Shown here: positions 19,517 to 28,364 of the stretch, piece by piece | Layout of the letters: each line of letters begins with the position of its first letter | How positions within the stretch are numbered: position 1 is the first letter of the stretch | From: Bacilli bacterium | GTDB taxonomy: Bacteria > Bacillota_I > Bacilli_A > RFN20 > CAG-288 | Reading direction: 5' to 3' | NCBI GenBank assembly: GCA_022647725.1 | Contig: JALCLG010000001.1 | Location: forward strand, 812,931 to 876,930 | Length of the DNA: 64,000 bases | Made by a program: the position numbers and the translations under genes | Notes under the pieces: model-generated | The model's input: only the letters and a program-made list of their open reading frames with translations | Told to the model about the DNA's origin: nothing | Databases searched by the model: none

Positions 19517-20398
19517 ATGAAAATGGACACTCTTGTGGTCAAAGCCTTAGCGAAGATCAACCTCGCTATCGATGTCTTAGCTAAACGTGATGACGGCTAT
19601 CATACCATTGATATGGTGACGGTTCCTTTGAAACTCCATGATTCGGTAGAGATTACTCCCTTGGATAATCGCTCGGATACGTTTTTATATTGCGATGATC
19701 CAACCATCGTCTGCGATGAGTCCAATCTAGCCTATAAAGCCCTGGCTGCCGTTAATTCCACCTTCAGCGTCAAAGGCAGCTACCGGATTTTCATCTACAA
19801 GAAGATTCCGGTCGAAGCCGGCTTAGGCGGCGGTTCTGCCGATGCGGCAGCCGTAATCCGTTCCTTAGACCATTTCATTCCTAACACGCCCGATAAAGAC
19901 GAGAAGATCCGTAAGATGGCTCTCTCGGTGGGTTCCGATGTTCCTTTCTGCCTTTTGGATAAGCCCAGCCGGGTCAGAGGCGTCGGCGAACAGCTGGATG
20001 AGATTGAAATCGCTTATCCCTACTATGTCTTGATTGTCAAACCCAATTATGGGTTATCCACTAAATCCGTCTATGAAGCCTACGACCTCATCACTGAAAA
20101 GATCCGGCATCCCAATATCGATGCCTTGATTGCCGCCCTGAAGAAGGGTGACGAAGAAGCCATGAAGCAGAATATGGCGAATGTCTTATCCGTGCCGGCC
20201 ATCAAGGCCCTGCCTTTGATCGGCGACCTTCTGGAAGAGATGGAGATGATGAATCTCCCCTTATGCGGCATGTCGGGCACGGGCTCGGCCTGCTTTGCCT
20301 TGTCGAAGGACAAGAGGCTTTTGGAACGGGCTGGCAATGTCTTTACGAAGGAAGGCAACCGCGTTGCTTTGACGCAGTTTGAGCTCGGCAATGATTAG
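19517..20398 (+). CDS. ispE: 4-diphosphocytidyl-2-C-methyl-D-erythritol kinase
   Basis: A 293-residue GHMP kinase starting MKMDTLVVKALAKINLAIDV. The ATP loop VEAGLGGGSADAAAV (near residue 95) and the C-terminal GMSGTGSACFAL are diagnostic of IspE. It phosphorylates the CDP-methylerythritol intermediate of the MEP isoprenoid pathway. GAAGG precedes the start, and TAAAAT about 35 bp upstream is a plausible -10. The TAG stop overlaps the ATG of the following hydrolase, so they are coupled. Confidence 0.93.
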   Translation: MKMDTLVVKALAKINLAIDVLAKRDDGYHTIDMVTVPLKLHDSVEITPLDNRSDTFLYCDDPTIVCDESNLAYKALAAVNSTFSVKGSYRIFIYKKIPVEAGLGGGSADAAAVIRSLDHFIPNTPDKDEKIRKMALSVGSDVPFCLLDKPSRVRGVGEQLDEIEIAYPYYVLIVKPNYGLSTKSVYEAYDLITEKIRHPNIDALIAALKKGDEEAMKQNMANVLSVPAIKALPLIGDLLEEMEMMNLPLCGMSGTGSACFALSKDKRLLERAGNVFTKEGNRVALTQFELGND

Positions 20399-21317
20399 GT
20401 GGTTTTACCGCTTAGCCTTCCATAAGGTCTGGGACGACATTGCTAAGCATGATCAGGAAAATTTCAAAAAGAACAAACAAAGACCCGAAATCCAGGTGAC
20501 GGACTATGCCTACCTGGACGATAAGAATCCGATGCATCATCTCAACATTGTCAAGAAACCGACGACAGAGAAACTTCCGCTCTTGATTGATATCCATGGC
20601 GGGGGATGGCTTTATGGCGACAAGAACCTCAATCTCGACTACGGCAAATGGTTTGCTGACCACGGTTTCATGGTCGCTCTTCCCAGCTATACCTTGGCTT
20701 TTGACGGAACCTTGGATCAGATGGAGGCCGATATCTTTGCTGCCATCCGTTATCTGATGAAGAATAAAGATACCTTAGGCTTTGATGAGAGGTCCATCTA
20801 TCTGACGGGCGACAGTGCCGGCGGACATCTGGCGGCCTTGTTCTTAGCCATTCAGCAGAGCCCGAAGCTTCAGGCTATCTATCATCAGGAGCCGATTGAT
20901 ATTTCCATTCGGGCCTGCTATTTCTGCCATCCGGCCATGCATCTGAAGTCTTTGGCGTTCTTGCCGGATAAACCGAAGATGAATGTCGGGGCTGTGGACT
21001 GCTTCATGAGCATGATCTGCGGCAAGGACTACAAGAGTCCCGACAATAAGCTGTATTCCGCCTGTGACTTGGAGGATTTCGGAAAGTATCTGAAGTTCCT
21101 GCCGCCGACCCTGATCTCCTCTTCCAGCGGCGATGCTCAGATATCGCCTTATACCGACAAAGCCTACCGGTATTTCAAGAACCGGGGCTTTGATGTCACC
21201 TATCTTTTCCGCTGCGATCCGAACTTCCCTCACGTCCATAATGTTTCCCTGCCGGATGAACCGGACAGTCTTGAAGTCAACGAAGCCACGCTGGCGTTTT
21301 ATCAGAAAGCCCATTAA
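20391..21317 (+). CDS. Alpha/beta hydrolase (esterase/lipase, Aes-like)
   Basis: The 308-residue chain from ATG 20391 has the oxyanion motif DIHGGGWLYG (HGGG) and nucleophile elbow TGDSAGGHLAA (GDSAG), the signature of hormone-sensitive-lipase-like carboxylesterases. A late HVHNVSL supplies the likely catalytic His. It would hydrolyse short-chain esters in the cytosol; the substrate is unknown. The start overlaps the ispE stop. Confidence 0.83.
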   Translation: MIRWFYRLAFHKVWDDIAKHDQENFKKNKQRPEIQVTDYAYLDDKNPMHHLNIVKKPTTEKLPLLIDIHGGGWLYGDKNLNLDYGKWFADHGFMVALPSYTLAFDGTLDQMEADIFAAIRYLMKNKDTLGFDERSIYLTGDSAGGHLAALFLAIQQSPKLQAIYHQEPIDISIRACYFCHPAMHLKSLAFLPDKPKMNVGAVDCFMSMICGKDYKSPDNKLYSACDLEDFGKYLKFLPPTLISSSSGDAQISPYTDKAYRYFKNRGFDVTYLFRCDPNFPHVHNVSLPDEPDSLEVNEATLAFYQKAH

Positions 21318-21330
21318 GGAGGGATGATCT

Positions 21331-21987
21331 ATGATTGAAGCTGTGATTTTCGATTCCGATGGCGTCTTAGTCAATACCGACCAATATCACTACCTTTCCT
21401 GGAAAGCCATTGCTGACAAGGAAGGCATCTATTTTGATTCCGAGATCAATAACCAGATGCGCGGCATCTCCCGCGAGGATTCCCTCAACGTTCTTCTGAA
21501 GCGGGCTGACAAAGAATACACGCTGCCGGAAAAGGAAGCGATGCTGGTCAAGAAGAACGACCTGTATCAGGCCTACTTGGCGCAGCTGACTCCAGCCTCG
21601 GCCGAAGCCGATGTTGCCTCCACCTTGAACTGGCTGAAGAAGAAAGGCATCAAGTTAGCTGTGGGTTCGTCGTCAAAATCAACTCGTCTCGTCTTAGAGA
21701 AAGTGGACCTTCTTAAAAACTTCGATGCCATCGTCACTGGCGAGGATGTCAAGGCGGTGAAACCGAGTCCGGATATCTTCAATCTGTGTGCTGAAAAATT
21801 AGGAATTGCCCCGAACCATTGTCTGGTGGTGGAAGACGGCGTCTCCGGCATCAAGGCTGCCAAGGCCGGCGGGTTTGTCACCTGCGGCATCTCGGAAGCC
21901 AGCAACTACTATCAGACGGATTATCCCATCAAAAACATCAGCGATGTCATGCTGGTGGTCACCAAGATCAACAAGAATTTAGACTGA
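21331..21987 (+). CDS. HAD hydrolase, beta-phosphoglucomutase-like
   Basis: A 218-residue protein starting after AAGGAGGG. HAD motif I FDSDGVLVNTD, motif II VGSSSKSTR, motif III Lys in KAVKPSPDIF and motif IV VEDGVSGIKAA are in order, with an alpha-helical cap between motif I and II. Such enzymes are phosphatases or beta-phosphoglucomutases. The first motif is DxD, compatible with either. The gene converges on a nucleotidyltransferase gene 6 bp away. Confidence 0.82.
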   Translation: MIEAVIFDSDGVLVNTDQYHYLSWKAIADKEGIYFDSEINNQMRGISREDSLNVLLKRADKEYTLPEKEAMLVKKNDLYQAYLAQLTPASAEADVASTLNWLKKKGIKLAVGSSSKSTRLVLEKVDLLKNFDAIVTGEDVKAVKPSPDIFNLCAEKLGIAPNHCLVVEDGVSGIKAAKAGGFVTCGISEASNYYQTDYPIKNISDVMLVVTKINKNLD

Positions 21988-21992
21988 TTTGT

Positions 21993-22718
21993 CTATTTCT
22001 TTTCTTTCTTTTCCCTTAATGCTTTGAGAACTTCGGAAGCATTGACCCCCAAAAGGATATCCGGATAATCTCTTTGAAAATCCTGAAGCTTTTTTCGATT
22101 GTCCTTTTCTAAGGATAATGTCTTTTCATAGTCGACCGCATAATTCTTGGAAGCAAAGCAGTCTTTGATGAAACTTAGAGAAAACTCAGGAACATCATCC
22201 CAGCTTCCATAAAGAGCAATCATTGCCTGATCCACATCGGAAAAAGAGAGGGGCTTTCCTTGTTGTTTCTGTTCCATCAGAATACCAAGGATATCGGATA
22301 AATCATTCTTATATTCTCGGCCGGATTTCAGCTTCATTGCAATAAGATACTGACCCCTAAGGGCCCGGACTTCGATTACACCAGAATAGGTTTTATAATA
22401 CGTTGAAAATTCAATCAAACGATAGGTAAAAGAGGCGGTTTTCTTTACGTCGTCATTTAGCCAATCCCCAGGGATATCATATTTCTCGCTGACCTGCTTG
22501 ATGGCATCCTCCAGAGAAGAAGTTGTGTTGATGACGGCATCCATGTCTGACGTGGATTCCCGGAAGCTATAATTCGTTAATACGGCCGTGCCCCCTACGA
22601 GAACCAGCTCAGCCTTGGCTTGCCGGCCATTAAGTCGGCGAAAGGCTTTGGCAAGGTCGGTTAGGAAAAGATCTAAGGTTTCTTTGGTGATGATCTTTTT
22701 CTTGCTGTTAGGCCACAT
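21993..22718 (-). CDS. DUF6036/AbiEii-like nucleotidyltransferase (putative toxin)
   Basis: The chain carries VLVGGTAVLTNY followed by STSDMDAVI, the GG...DxD pattern of minimal nucleotidyltransferases. From ATG 22718 it is about 241 residues; a longer start at 22739 is possible. It overlaps the end of an XRE regulator by 11 bp. The gene order regulator then nucleotidyltransferase is that of AbiE-like type IV toxin-antitoxin modules, where the toxin transfers nucleotides to a target such as tRNA. Assignment as toxin is inferred from context. Confidence 0.72.
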   Translation of the reverse strand: MWPNSKKKIITKETLDLFLTDLAKAFRRLNGRQAKAELVLVGGTAVLTNYSFRESTSDMDAVINTTSSLEDAIKQVSEKYDIPGDWLNDDVKKTASFTYRLIEFSTYYKTYSGVIEVRALRGQYLIAMKLKSGREYKNDLSDILGILMEQKQQGKPLSFSDVDQAMIALYGSWDDVPEFSLSFIKDCFASKNYAVDYEKTLSLEKDNRKKLQDFQRDYPDILLGVNASEVLKALREKKEKK

Positions 22719-23277
22719 TTCTAATATCCCCTTCCACAATGTTGTACTGCAGGAACTCTTTAAGGGAATTCTTTACCGCTCTTTCTTTGACACTCTTGTC
22801 TTTGGTGACGACATATTCCGCAAGGACGCTCTTCGGATAAACCAACTCCGGCAGACGTTTTGACCGTAACGTGTTATAACGAGAACACAGCGGAATCTCA
22901 TGACTTTTGCTTAGATAATCGGTCATTGCCAAAAGATAAAGACATTCAGGATACCAACCCTTTTTATAATATTGGGAGATGGGGTCTTCCTTGATGATAT
23001 CCGCAATAAAATCCAGGTCGCCCATCGATTTGACTTGGTGACAGACGAAACTCTTGAACAATTCAAAGTCTACCCGCGGATCCTGATAAGACTCCAACAG
23101 AGACTCCATCGTCACGCCCAAAGCCTTACTGAGGCGATAGACCGTGTCGGCCGTACATTTTGGCAAGGGCGTTTTGCCCGAAAGAATGTCAAAAAGGGTG
23201 GAATAGGGAACCTTACTCTTTTTAGCCAACTGATACTTTGTTTCGTGCTTTTGCTCCAGCAGTTCTTCGATTCTCAT
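22708..23277 (-). CDS. XRE-family regulator/antitoxin partner of the nucleotidyltransferase
   Basis: A 189-residue protein with an N-terminal XRE helix-turn-helix (KYQLAKKSKVPYSTLFDILSG, residues 13-33, split here by domain helices) and a helical C-terminal part typical of DUF6036-associated regulators. AGGGAGG lies 10 nt before ATG 23277. A 20-bp perfect palindrome lies 23 bp upstream, likely its operator. It is translationally coupled to the downstream nucleotidyltransferase. Confidence 0.75.
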   Translation of the reverse strand: MRIEELLEQKHETKYQLAKKSKVPYSTLFDILSGKTPLPKCTADTVYRLSKALGVTMESLLESYQDPRVDFELFKSFVCHQVKSMGDLDFIADIIKEDPISQYYKKGWYPECLYLLAMTDYLSKSHEIPLCSRYNTLRSKRLPELVYPKSVLAEYVVTKDKSVKERAVKNSLKEFLQYNIVEGDIRNVA

Positions 23278-23299
23278 TTTCTCTTTACCTCCCTCTTAT

Positions 23300-23319
23300 T
23301 ATATCGGTATACCGATATA
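23300..23319. promoter_or_regulatory. 20-bp perfect palindrome, likely operator of the XRE/nucleotidyltransferase module
   Basis: TATATCGGTATACCGATATA is perfectly self-complementary. It lies just upstream of the regulator's ribosome-binding site and itself supplies TATA-rich -10 sequence, so a bound dimer would block transcription. Confidence 0.68.
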
Positions 23320-23463
23320 TTATCAAGGGGGATTGTTCAGCTATTTCATCTATCCTTGTTGCTTTTCCTTTGTTTTCCGATGAAAGAGCTTATCCTTTGT
23401 CAGTTAAGCTAGTATCAATTGTTTGATTGTTGTAAAATAAAGCGTAATTTTCGGAGGAACCAA

Positions 23464-24441
23464 ATGAAGCTCGAAAGCGACGCAGTTCTTTATGCCTTAA
23501 GTGCTAACCGCGATTTGGCCGAGAAGGTTGCTGATGAGTTAGAGACAAAGCTCAGTGATGTCCGCCTTGAACATTTCCCCAGCGGCGAGATTATTGCCTG
23601 CCCCTGTGACTGTGTCCGTGGCAAACGTGTCTACATCATCCAGTCGACTTGCCCTCCGGTCAATGAGAACTTAATGGAAGTCCTGATTTTCATCGATGCT
23701 CTGAAGAGGGCTTCGGTCAAGGAAATCAACGTCATTGTTCCGTATTTCGGCTATGCCAGACAGGACAGAAAGTCCAAGCCTCGTGAACCGATTACCTCGA
23801 AACTGGTGGCGGATCTCTTCGTCTCGGCCGGTGCCAACCGGATCCTGACGTTCGATCTTCATGCTGCTCAGATTCAGGGATTCTTCTCCTGCCTTGAGGA
23901 TGATCTCAGCGCTATCCCGTTAATCGGCTATACCATCAAACACGATAGTACCGTTGATAAGGAGAATCTCGTTTGCGTTTCGCCGGATCATGGCGGTGTC
24001 AACCGTGTCCGGAGAATTGCCGAAATCCTTGATACTCCGATTGCCATCATCGATAAGCGCCGCAACGATAAGAGAATGCCGGAAGTCATGAACATCATCG
24101 GAGACGTCAGCGGCAAGAACTGCTTGATTGTCGATGATATGATGGATACTTGCGGAACTGCCGTTGCTGCCGTGTCAGCTTTGAAGAAGGCCGGCGCCAT
24201 TGCTGTTTCGATGGCTTGCACGCATCCGGTTTTCTCCGATCCTGCCTATGAAAGACTCTCGGACGGCTATCCGTTCAAGCGTCTCTGGGTTACGGATTCC
24301 ATCCCGTTACGTGAGAAGTTCGTCAAGGATGAGAAGCTTCACATCAAAGTCTGCTCGTTATCCAAGATGATTGCCAAGGCCATCTACGCCATTCACAACG
24401 AAGAGTCCATCTCCGATTCCGCTTCCATCTACCGCGACTAA
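23464..24441 (+). CDS. prs: Ribose-phosphate pyrophosphokinase
   Basis: The chosen ATG 23464 follows CGGAGG; an upstream start at 23419 has no such site. The 325-residue enzyme has YFGYARQDRKSKPREPI, FDLHAAQIQGFF, the PRPP loop LIVDDMMDTCGT and CTHPVFS, all Prs signatures. It makes PRPP from ribose 5-phosphate and ATP for nucleotide, histidine and tryptophan synthesis. It is monocistronic: a strong terminator follows at 24455. The flanking gene order is not the common gcaD/glmU-prs arrangement. Confidence 0.94.
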   Translation: MKLESDAVLYALSANRDLAEKVADELETKLSDVRLEHFPSGEIIACPCDCVRGKRVYIIQSTCPPVNENLMEVLIFIDALKRASVKEINVIVPYFGYARQDRKSKPREPITSKLVADLFVSAGANRILTFDLHAAQIQGFFSCLEDDLSAIPLIGYTIKHDSTVDKENLVCVSPDHGGVNRVRRIAEILDTPIAIIDKRRNDKRMPEVMNIIGDVSGKNCLIVDDMMDTCGTAVAAVSALKKAGAIAVSMACTHPVFSDPAYERLSDGYPFKRLWVTDSIPLREKFVKDEKLHIKVCSLSKMIAKAIYAIHNEESISDSASIYRD

Positions 24442-24454
24442 TTTCCGTGTTTTC

Positions 24455-24484
24455 AGAGGATTAGGGAAACCTATCCTCTTTTTT
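24455..24484 (+). terminator. Rho-independent terminator after prs
   Basis: AGAGGAT pairs with ATCCTCT, capped by AGG-GAAA-CCT, followed by T6. Confidence 0.85.
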
Positions 24485-24503
24485 CTCAAAGGAGAGTTTG
24501 GCC

Positions 24504-25133
24504 ATGTTCGAAAAAATGAAACTGCCAGTTGTCAAGATTGTCTTCTTATGTCTTTTAGGTGTCTATACGCTGCTTATGCTTATCACCATTGCCGGTAATA
24601 TGAGTGGGTCTAATGCCGGATATGTTGTTGGCGGAGTCCTTAGAATTCTTGTTCTCTTAACTCTTTTCGGGCTTACCATTTTTACAACGGCAACCGGATT
24701 AAAGAACTACTCCAACTTCCTGTTGGCGGTTCTCTTTGTTTATTTCCTTGTCAATAACGTTATGGATTATGGCAGTCAGCTGGGTGCTTTGAATAGTGGC
24801 AACGGCTTCTTAACAACCCTGGAAGTCTTTGGATTCCTTTGTTCAACCGCTTTACTGGTTGTGGCTGTCTTGCAGACGCTAGACTACAACATTGCCGCTC
24901 TTGACTTCACCAAGATAATTCTGATTCTCTTGTTTGGAATTGCCTGTCTCTCGGTTCTGTCCTTTATCTTTGATATCCTCTATTATGCCAGCATCAATGC
25001 AGACAACTCCTACTATCATGTTCCTTGGACCTCCTATGTCTCCGGCGTCAACAGCTATCTGATTTTCCCCAGCACCGTTCTTTTCGGATTCCTCTTCTAT
25101 AAGCGTTCCAATCCGAAGATTCATAACGCTTAA
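24504..25133 (+). CDS. Integral membrane protein, unknown function
   Basis: From ATG 24504 (after AAAGGAGAG) the 209-residue protein is strongly hydrophobic with about six membrane segments (near residues 10-30, 40-60, 68-85, 105-125, 135-158 and 180-198). No catalytic motif or known family was recognised. It lies between the prs terminator and a second membrane protein whose own hairpin separates it, so it is probably a single-gene unit. Confidence 0.65.
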   Translation: MFEKMKLPVVKIVFLCLLGVYTLLMLITIAGNMSGSNAGYVVGGVLRILVLLTLFGLTIFTTATGLKNYSNFLLAVLFVYFLVNNVMDYGSQLGALNSGNGFLTTLEVFGFLCSTALLVVAVLQTLDYNIAALDFTKIILILLFGIACLSVLSFIFDILYYASINADNSYYHVPWTSYVSGVNSYLIFPSTVLFGFLFYKRSNPKIHNA

Positions 25134-25162
25134 ATTGCGACACTAATTGAAAAATTGTCGAT

Positions 25163-25207
25163 TGCCTTTTCTTCCTGCTGTCCTTACAATAACAGGAAGG
25201 GAAGGCA
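25163..25207 (+). promoter_or_regulatory. Long hairpin holding the ribosome-binding site of the next gene
   Basis: TGCCTTTTCTTCCTG (25163-25177) pairs with CAGGAAGGGAAGGCA (25193-25207) over 15 positions, counting two G-T pairs. TTTTT and then ATG 25214 follow immediately. The purine-rich 3' arm is the only candidate Shine-Dalgarno, so folding would block translation. The same structure may end transcription from the preceding gene. Confidence 0.65.
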
Positions 25208-25213
25208 TTTTTA

Positions 25214-26038
25214 ATGACGGTTCTCCGGAAGATCCTTTATCCTTTTGAGGAAGTCACCTATCTTACTCTGCTGGTGTTAGCTATTTTGGCGTGCAACAGC
25301 CAAGGGGCGGAGGCGGGGAGCTGGAGTCCTTCCCAGGCACGGATCATCTGCGTTGGGACGGTCTCAGCCATCATCGGCATCTGGGCTCCGCTTATCATTG
25401 AAAAAGCCTTTAAAGTCCGGCTGACCGGACTGGTTGATATTCTGTTAGCTCTCGATATTTTCTTGGCTATTGTCTTCGGAGAATGCCTGAGGTTCTACTA
25501 CAAGATTCCCAACTACGATAAGTTCCTTCATTTCTTAGGGACATCGCAGTTAGCCATTGCCGGATACGCCCTTTCGAAGTTCTTGTTGCAGGTCACCAAC
25601 AAAGGGAAGCATCAGCGTGCCTTTGCTTTGGTCTTCGGATTCTTCTTCGCCATGGGAACGGAAGCCTTATGGGAGCTTTATGAATTCACGGTGGATACCT
25701 TAGGCGGCACGGATATGCAGAAGTATATTCCGGATGCCTTTGAAGGCTGCATCGACAGCCAGACGTTGGAATATACCTGCTCCGATCAGCAGATAGCCGA
25801 CTACTATAAAACCTGGATCGGCCATCATTATGCTTTGGTCGATACGATGAACGACATCATCAGCGATGTCTGCGGCGCTCTCTTAGGGACCTTAGGCTGC
25901 GCCGTTGTTTTTAGGTTCAAGCCCCAGCTTCAGGACAGCCTGATCATGAAAAATCCTTCCAACAAGGATGAAGACGATTCCTTGCCGGTGATTCCGCCGG
26001 AAGAAAGCCACCATCACAGCAATCCCAACACTAAATAA
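25214..26038 (+). CDS. DUF2238/YjdF-like membrane protein
   Basis: A 274-residue protein with about six membrane segments. The segment YKIPNYDKFLHFLGT, the pair EALWELYEF and the downstream DTMNDIISDVCGA acidic/His pattern resemble the DUF2238 (YjdF) family of unknown function. The C-terminal tail is short, polar and His-rich (SHHHS). A hairpin directly before the ATG hides the ribosome-binding site; an AT-rich terminator follows at 26098. Confidence 0.68.
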   Translation: MTVLRKILYPFEEVTYLTLLVLAILACNSQGAEAGSWSPSQARIICVGTVSAIIGIWAPLIIEKAFKVRLTGLVDILLALDIFLAIVFGECLRFYYKIPNYDKFLHFLGTSQLAIAGYALSKFLLQVTNKGKHQRAFALVFGFFFAMGTEALWELYEFTVDTLGGTDMQKYIPDAFEGCIDSQTLEYTCSDQQIADYYKTWIGHHYALVDTMNDIISDVCGALLGTLGCAVVFRFKPQLQDSLIMKNPSNKDEDDSLPVIPPEESHHHSNPNTK

Positions 26039-26097
26039 AGTTACTGCTGTCTGTCTGCCTCTTGCTTGTTGAGATAATCCTGGAACTGACGGCACGC

Positions 26098-26120
26098 CAA
26101 AAAAGAATTATCTTTTTTGT
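26098..26120 (+). terminator. AT-rich hairpin terminator
   Basis: CAAAAAAGA-ATTA-TCTTTTTTG has a 9-bp stem with a T-rich 3' arm, 60 bp after the DUF2238-like gene. It can also act in the other direction. Confidence 0.55.
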
Positions 26121-26210
26121 GCAAATTTATATACCCAAAACAGGAAACGAAAGGCAAAACATATGAAATAGATGTATTTTTATGCACCTATTTTGAAAAG
26201 CAACCCTTGT

Positions 26211-27026
26211 TTAGGAAGCCTTCTTAATGCGTTTGGCTAAGCTGACGACATCCTCAGCCGTCAGCTGTCTGGCTCTTAAGGCTAAGGTTTCCGGTTCTTT
26301 TTCTTTCAGGAATTCCAAGGCTTTGGCTTCCTTGGGATACTGACGGAGACAGTTGGCAATCGTCTTATTGGGATCTTTGAAGATTTCCTTCATGATGGGA
26401 TAGAGAGTATATGGAATCCTTTTCTTGGCTTCGATCTTGATGAAGGCGGAATCCACCTTCGGAGACGGATCAAAGGACGAGGAATCCACCAGCGTCACTA
26501 AAGAGAGGTCTCCGGTAGCCTTGATCAGGGCACCTAAGGCCGTATTCTCTTTCTTTCCTGGCTGATAGTCTAGCTTCTCAAAGACTTCTTTCTGTACCAT
26601 CGCCCCACAGGTCACAAAGCCCTTGTCCAGGAAGTATTCGAAGAGCTCCGAGGTGATGTTATAGGGAAGGTTACCAATGAAAAGACGGTCTTTCGCTGAC
26701 GACACCTTATCGGGATTGAACTTCAGGAAATCCGACTGCACCAAAGTGATGTTGGTCTTCTCTTTCGTGATATCCCCTAAGATGCGGATCATATCCCGGT
26801 CGGCATCGACAGCAATCAGCTTCTTGGCCTTCTCACTTAAGGGAAGCGTCAAAGCACCCAGTCCCGGACCGATCTCAATCACGGTCGAGAAAGTTTCCGG
26901 ATGGACACTTTCGACAATCCGCTTGATAATGCCTTCGTTGACTAGGAAATTCTGTCCGAAGGACTTCTTGGCATAGTAGCCATACTCTTTTAAGAGATCA
27001 TGGACCCGTTCTTTTTCAGTCATCAT
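26211..27026 (-). CDS. rsmA: 16S rRNA dimethyladenosine transferase (KsgA)
   Basis: From ATG 27026 (after GAGGATCTCA) the protein has SFGQNFLVN, the SAM motif IEIGPGLGALT, and the catalytic NLPYNI, all KsgA hallmarks. It dimethylates two adenines in helix 45 of 16S rRNA. A C-terminal helical domain ends in RIKKAS. It overlaps the end of rnmV by 11 bp, giving the classical tatD-rnmV-rsmA order of Bacillota. Confidence 0.94.
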   Translation of the reverse strand: MMTEKERVHDLLKEYGYYAKKSFGQNFLVNEGIIKRIVESVHPETFSTVIEIGPGLGALTLPLSEKAKKLIAVDADRDMIRILGDITKEKTNITLVQSDFLKFNPDKVSSAKDRLFIGNLPYNITSELFEYFLDKGFVTCGAMVQKEVFEKLDYQPGKKENTALGALIKATGDLSLVTLVDSSSFDPSPKVDSAFIKIEAKKRIPYTLYPIMKEIFKDPNKTIANCLRQYPKEAKALEFLKEKEPETLALRARQLTAEDVVSLAKRIKKAS

Positions 27027-27594
27027 TGAGATCCTCAATCAAATCTTTCTTTGTTTTGGCTAAGATCATGAGGTAATCCTCAACCTTCTTCGCCGACGTA
27101 TAGGGAAGAGAGTACTTCGTAACCAGCTTCATCCGCAAGGGAGTGGAATCTTTTCCGGTCAGTCCCAGATCATCGAAGTCACCGTCTTCCAACGACGGAT
27201 TCTCCTCGCAATGGATATCGTGCCAAACGAAAGGCCGGAGCAGTTCTTTCAGATCTTCCATTGCCATCTGGGCAATGCCGACTTTGTGGTTGGCGACGGC
27301 TTTCTGCTTCTCGGCATTGATTTCCAGGCAGTCTCCGACATAGTCCTTGATCCGTTTCCGGATTCCCAGCCCCGGACCGTCGGGATCGGTGATCAGGACA
27401 ATCTGACGGATCTGATGGGCTTCCTTTAAGAAAACAGCAATCTCCGGACGGATGTATTTCCCGCCGGTCGGTACGACAAAAAGGCAGCCTAATTTCTTTA
27501 GCTTGTCTTCATCGGTGATGCCTTCGCAGACGTAAAGATAGCGCCGGCTATCCAACGTATCGAAGACCGGCTGTGTTTGATTATTCGATTCCAT
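27016..27594 (-). CDS. rnmV: Ribonuclease M5 (5S rRNA maturation)
   Basis: The Toprim domain shows VCEGITDEDKL (catalytic Glu), a Gly-rich GGKYIRPE and ITDPDGPG (DxD). RNase M5 trims 5S rRNA precursors. ATG 27594 was chosen over an upstream start because Toprim proteins of this family start close to the catalytic Glu; it overlaps tatD by 14 bp. Length about 192 residues is normal. The neighbours tatD and rsmA support the call. Confidence 0.87.
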   Translation of the reverse strand: MESNNQTQPVFDTLDSRRYLYVCEGITDEDKLKKLGCLFVVPTGGKYIRPEIAVFLKEAHQIRQIVLITDPDGPGLGIRKRIKDYVGDCLEINAEKQKAVANHKVGIAQMAMEDLKELLRPFVWHDIHCEENPSLEDGDFDDLGLTGKDSTPLRMKLVTKYSLPYTSAKKVEDYLMILAKTKKDLIEDLNDD

Positions 27595-28363
27595 AAAATT
27601 GGCTGCCGTTATGATAAAGGATTTCACAGGTCTCTTCAAGAGAGAGATTCTTTTCCTTGGCGATTTCGGCAATCACTAAAGGGATATAGGAAGGATCATT
27701 CCGTTGGCCGCGGTGAGGAACCGGTGCCAAATACGGGCTGTCCGTCTCCGTCAAGAAGCAAGACAGGGGCCCTTGAGTGACAACCTCTTTTAATACACGG
27801 GAATTTGTAAAGGTAAGAACACCGCCGACACCGATATGGAAATCAATGGGTAACTTTAGATACTCCTTGAGAATATCGTAGCTTCCGCTGTAGCAGTGAA
27901 GGTCAACTTTAAAGGGCTTCTCTTCCTTGATGATTTCCAGCGTATCTAAGGTTGCATCCCGGGAATGGACCACAATCGGAAGATGGACCTCTTTAGCCAA
28001 CTCAATCCAGCGGCGGAAGATCTGCTGCTGTCTGACTTTTTCTTCCGGGGTGGGGGAGTAATGATAATCCAACCCGATTTCGCCGATGGCTTTGATGTCA
28101 CCGAGGTGGGCCTTCACAAACGCGATGGCTTCCTCCTGATAGCTGTCCTCTTTGACGGCGAATTCGGGATGGATGCCTAAGACCGCATAACAGAAATGAG
28201 GATAGTCCTTGGCTAATTGAAGAATCGGCTGAAAAGAAGCCAGGCTATCGGCGTTATTGAAACAGCCGAGGCAACCGGCAGCTTTGACTTTGCTGATGAC
28301 ATCTGAAAGGTCCGAAGCAAACTTCGGGTCATTGAGATGGCAGTGGGTATCCAGGTAACGCAT
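27581..28363 (-). CDS. tatD: TatD-family metal-dependent DNase
   Basis: A 260-residue TIM-barrel hydrolase with DTHCHLND (HxH), GEIGLDYH (metal Glu), VVHSRDA, HCYSG and TETDSPYLAP with the Asp ligand. TatD enzymes act as 3'-5' exonucleases and D-aminoacyl-tRNA or DNA-repair hydrolases in different reports. The start follows the mnmE stop by 1 bp, so it is co-transcribed with mnmE. Confidence 0.92.
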   Translation of the reverse strand: MRYLDTHCHLNDPKFASDLSDVISKVKAAGCLGCFNNADSLASFQPILQLAKDYPHFCYAVLGIHPEFAVKEDSYQEEAIAFVKAHLGDIKAIGEIGLDYHYSPTPEEKVRQQQIFRRWIELAKEVHLPIVVHSRDATLDTLEIIKEEKPFKVDLHCYSGSYDILKEYLKLPIDFHIGVGGVLTFTNSRVLKEVVTQGPLSCFLTETDSPYLAPVPHRGQRNDPSYIPLVIAEIAKEKNLSLEETCEILYHNGSQFYGIE

Positions 28364-28364
28364 G

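Noticed and set aside
26041-26185. Minus-strand remnant reading FAFRFLFWVYKFAQ then ACRQFQDYLNKQEA across an A-run
   Set aside because: It would need a one-base correction in the A-run, has no start codon and overlaps hairpins; too short to support.
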